Assembly: GCA_030591305.1 (NCBI GenBank)
Contig: JAUVBI010000173.1
Span: 1-6,912, forward strand
Origin: Pseudomonadota bacterium
Lineage (GTDB): Bacteria; Pseudomonadota; Gammaproteobacteria; Pseudomonadales; Halieaceae
Reading direction: 5' to 3'
Length of the DNA: 6,912 bases
Every line of letters starts with the position of its first letter. The stretch's first letter is position 1. Below the pieces are notes generated by a model, which worked only from the letters and a program-made list of their open reading frames with translations, ran no database searches and was not told the origin of the DNA. Below, piece by piece: positions 5,789-6,912 of the stretch. The position numbers and the translations under genes were made by a program.

Positions 5789-6912
5789 TCAATCAGTTGA
5801 TAGCAGGGCTGATATTCGCCTCCACCCAACTTCATCCGCCCGTCGCGCGCCAATGCTCGCAGTAGTCTGTCCATACTGCTCATTAAGTTTTTGTTGCCCG
5901 TCAGTTTATACGGGCCGTGGGTTCGTACTTGTGCAATACCAAATTCCTTCACATTCCCAGCCACGATACCGGAAAAAGCACTTCGCAAAGTGATGGCCAG
6001 TTCATGTCTGGGTGCCGACGCGTCCAGATTTAGTGCAGCCATTTTTTCATGGGTAGGAATAAAGGGCTCTTGTAGGCCGAGAGGAATATTGAGTTCCCAG
6101 TTGAAGTAAAAAGCCTGGTTTGAGGTGCTGCGACGGTCGTGTACTTCTTTCACCGCGGCTCTTATGCTTTTTCCGACCTCTTGCGGTGAGCCGATAAAAA
6201 CCTGAAAGTAGTTTTCAATATCCTCGCCCAGGCAATCTGTTAGAAATCGCACTAGCTCCTGAAAATATTCGGCGCAGGATTCAGGGCCAGCGAATATAAG
6301 AGGAATGGCCTTATCGTTGTCAGGTTGCATGAGAATACCCAGCAGGTACAAAATTTCTTCCACCGTTCCAGCACCACCGGGAAAGACTATGATGGCATGG
6401 GCAAGCCTGACGAATGCCTCGAGACGCTTTTCAATATCCGGCATGATAACCAGTTCGTTCACGATGGCATTGGGTGACTCAGAGGCGATAATTCCCGGTT
6501 CACTGATGCCAATATAGCGACCGTCTTTGATTTGTTGTTTAGCATGCGCCACTGCTGCACCTTTCATCGGGGCCTTCATGGCTCCGATTCCACAGCCGGT
6601 CACGATATCGAGGCCGCGTAACCCGAGTTCATAACCTACCTCTTTGGCGTAATCGTATTCCTCGCGGGGAATGGAGTGCCCTCCCCAGCAGACCACCATA
6701 TTGGGTGGTTGGTTGGGGCGAACAACCTGGGCATTGCGCAGGATGCGAAATACCGTATTGGTGGTATCCGCAGAGTTGGTTGGTTGAGTCTGGGTTCCGG
6801 TAATCTTAAAGTCGGTATATACAATGTCCCGTAGCGCCGAAAATAGATGCTCCTGGATACCATGTATCATCTTGCCATCCACAAATGACTGGGGCGGAGC
6901 GTTGAATAACTC
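5785..6912 (-). CDS. ppnN: Pyrimidine/purine nucleotide 5'-monophosphate nucleosidase PpnN, 5'-truncated by the window
   Basis: PpnN splits nucleoside monophosphates into a free base and ribose 5-phosphate in the cytoplasm; in E. coli it is activated by (p)ppGpp and so links nucleotide salvage to the stringent response. The frame stays open to the right edge: the upstream codons read ELFNAPPQSF, matching ELINPPEEAF of E. coli PpnN, so the GTG at 6882 is an internal Val and about 75 N-terminal residues are missing. Numbering from that Val: the end of the N-terminal domain (1-50), the LOG/Rossmann domain (about 60-245) with VVCWGGHS (63-70), TGCGIGAM (95-102), MPDIEKRLEAFVR (147-159) and PGGAGTVEE (168-176), then the C-terminal DUF3412-type domain with FSGIVAGNVKE (303-313) and a Cys-Tyr end like E. 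coli's. E176 corresponds to the catalytic Glu264 of E. coli as I recall it. No truncation at the 3' end. It converges with the sulfotransferase. Very sure. Confidence 0.96.
   Translation of the reverse strand, partial: ELFNAPPQSFVDGKMIHGIQEHLFSALRDIVYTDFKITGTQTQPTNSADTTNTVFRILRNAQVVRPNQPPNMVVCWGGHSIPREEYDYAKEVGYELGLRGLDIVTGCGIGAMKAPMKGAAVAHAKQQIKDGRYIGISEPGIIASESPNAIVNELVIMPDIEKRLEAFVRLAHAIIVFPGGAGTVEEILYLLGILMQPDNDKAIPLIFAGPESCAEYFQELVRFLTDCLGEDIENYFQVFIGSPQEVGKSIRAAVKEVHDRRSTSNQAFYFNWELNIPLGLQEPFIPTHEKMAALNLDASAPRHELAITLRSAFSGIVAGNVKEFGIAQVRTHGPYKLTGNKNLMSSMDRLLRALARDGRMKLGGGEYQPCYQLID

Noticed and set aside
6580..6606. TGCGIGAMKAPMKG in PpnN, differing from E. coli at two positions (Ile for Pro, Lys for Glu)
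   Set aside because: The other LOG motifs are intact and Lys here seems usual in non-enteric homologues from memory, so it is not a sign of inactivation.

Overview
The window looks like a piece of a gammaproteobacterial chromosome, probably an environmental or marine heterotroph. The best evidence is the minus-strand gene at the right edge. It aligns by eye almost end to end with E. coli PpnN (YgdH), a three-domain LOG-family nucleosidase typical of Gammaproteobacteria. The genus cannot be named from this sequence alone.

Layout: (1) 1-4427, plus strand: the C-terminal 1,474 or so residues of a very large RHS/YD-repeat protein whose start lies upstream of the window. In order it carries an FG-GAP/VCBS-type calcium-loop repeat, a TcdB/SpvB-type middle domain, a long run of YD repeats, a 115-residue insertion with two membrane-type helices, the conserved RHS-associated core ending in DPTGH, and a roughly 290-residue glycine-rich hydrophobic tail. 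(2) 4428-4618: a 191-base spacer with three GTTGGCA copies, a perfect 9-bp inverted repeat and a good ribosome binding site. (3) 4619-5503, plus strand: a cytosolic-type PAPS-dependent sulfotransferase of 294 residues. (4) 5504-5784: a spacer between converging genes with one hairpin and no convincing gene. (5) 5785-6912, minus strand: ppnN, truncated at its 5' end by the window edge.

The genes do not form an obvious pathway. The RHS protein is an accessory, surface or toxin-like giant. The sulfotransferase has its own leader and may be independently controlled. PpnN is housekeeping nucleotide salvage linked to the stringent response. The most unusual part is the RHS protein: a membrane-hairpin insertion inside what should be a soluble beta-cage, followed by a membrane-like C-terminal domain with no recognisable immunity gene behind it. 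No RNA genes, insertion sequences, CRISPR arrays or attachment sites were seen.
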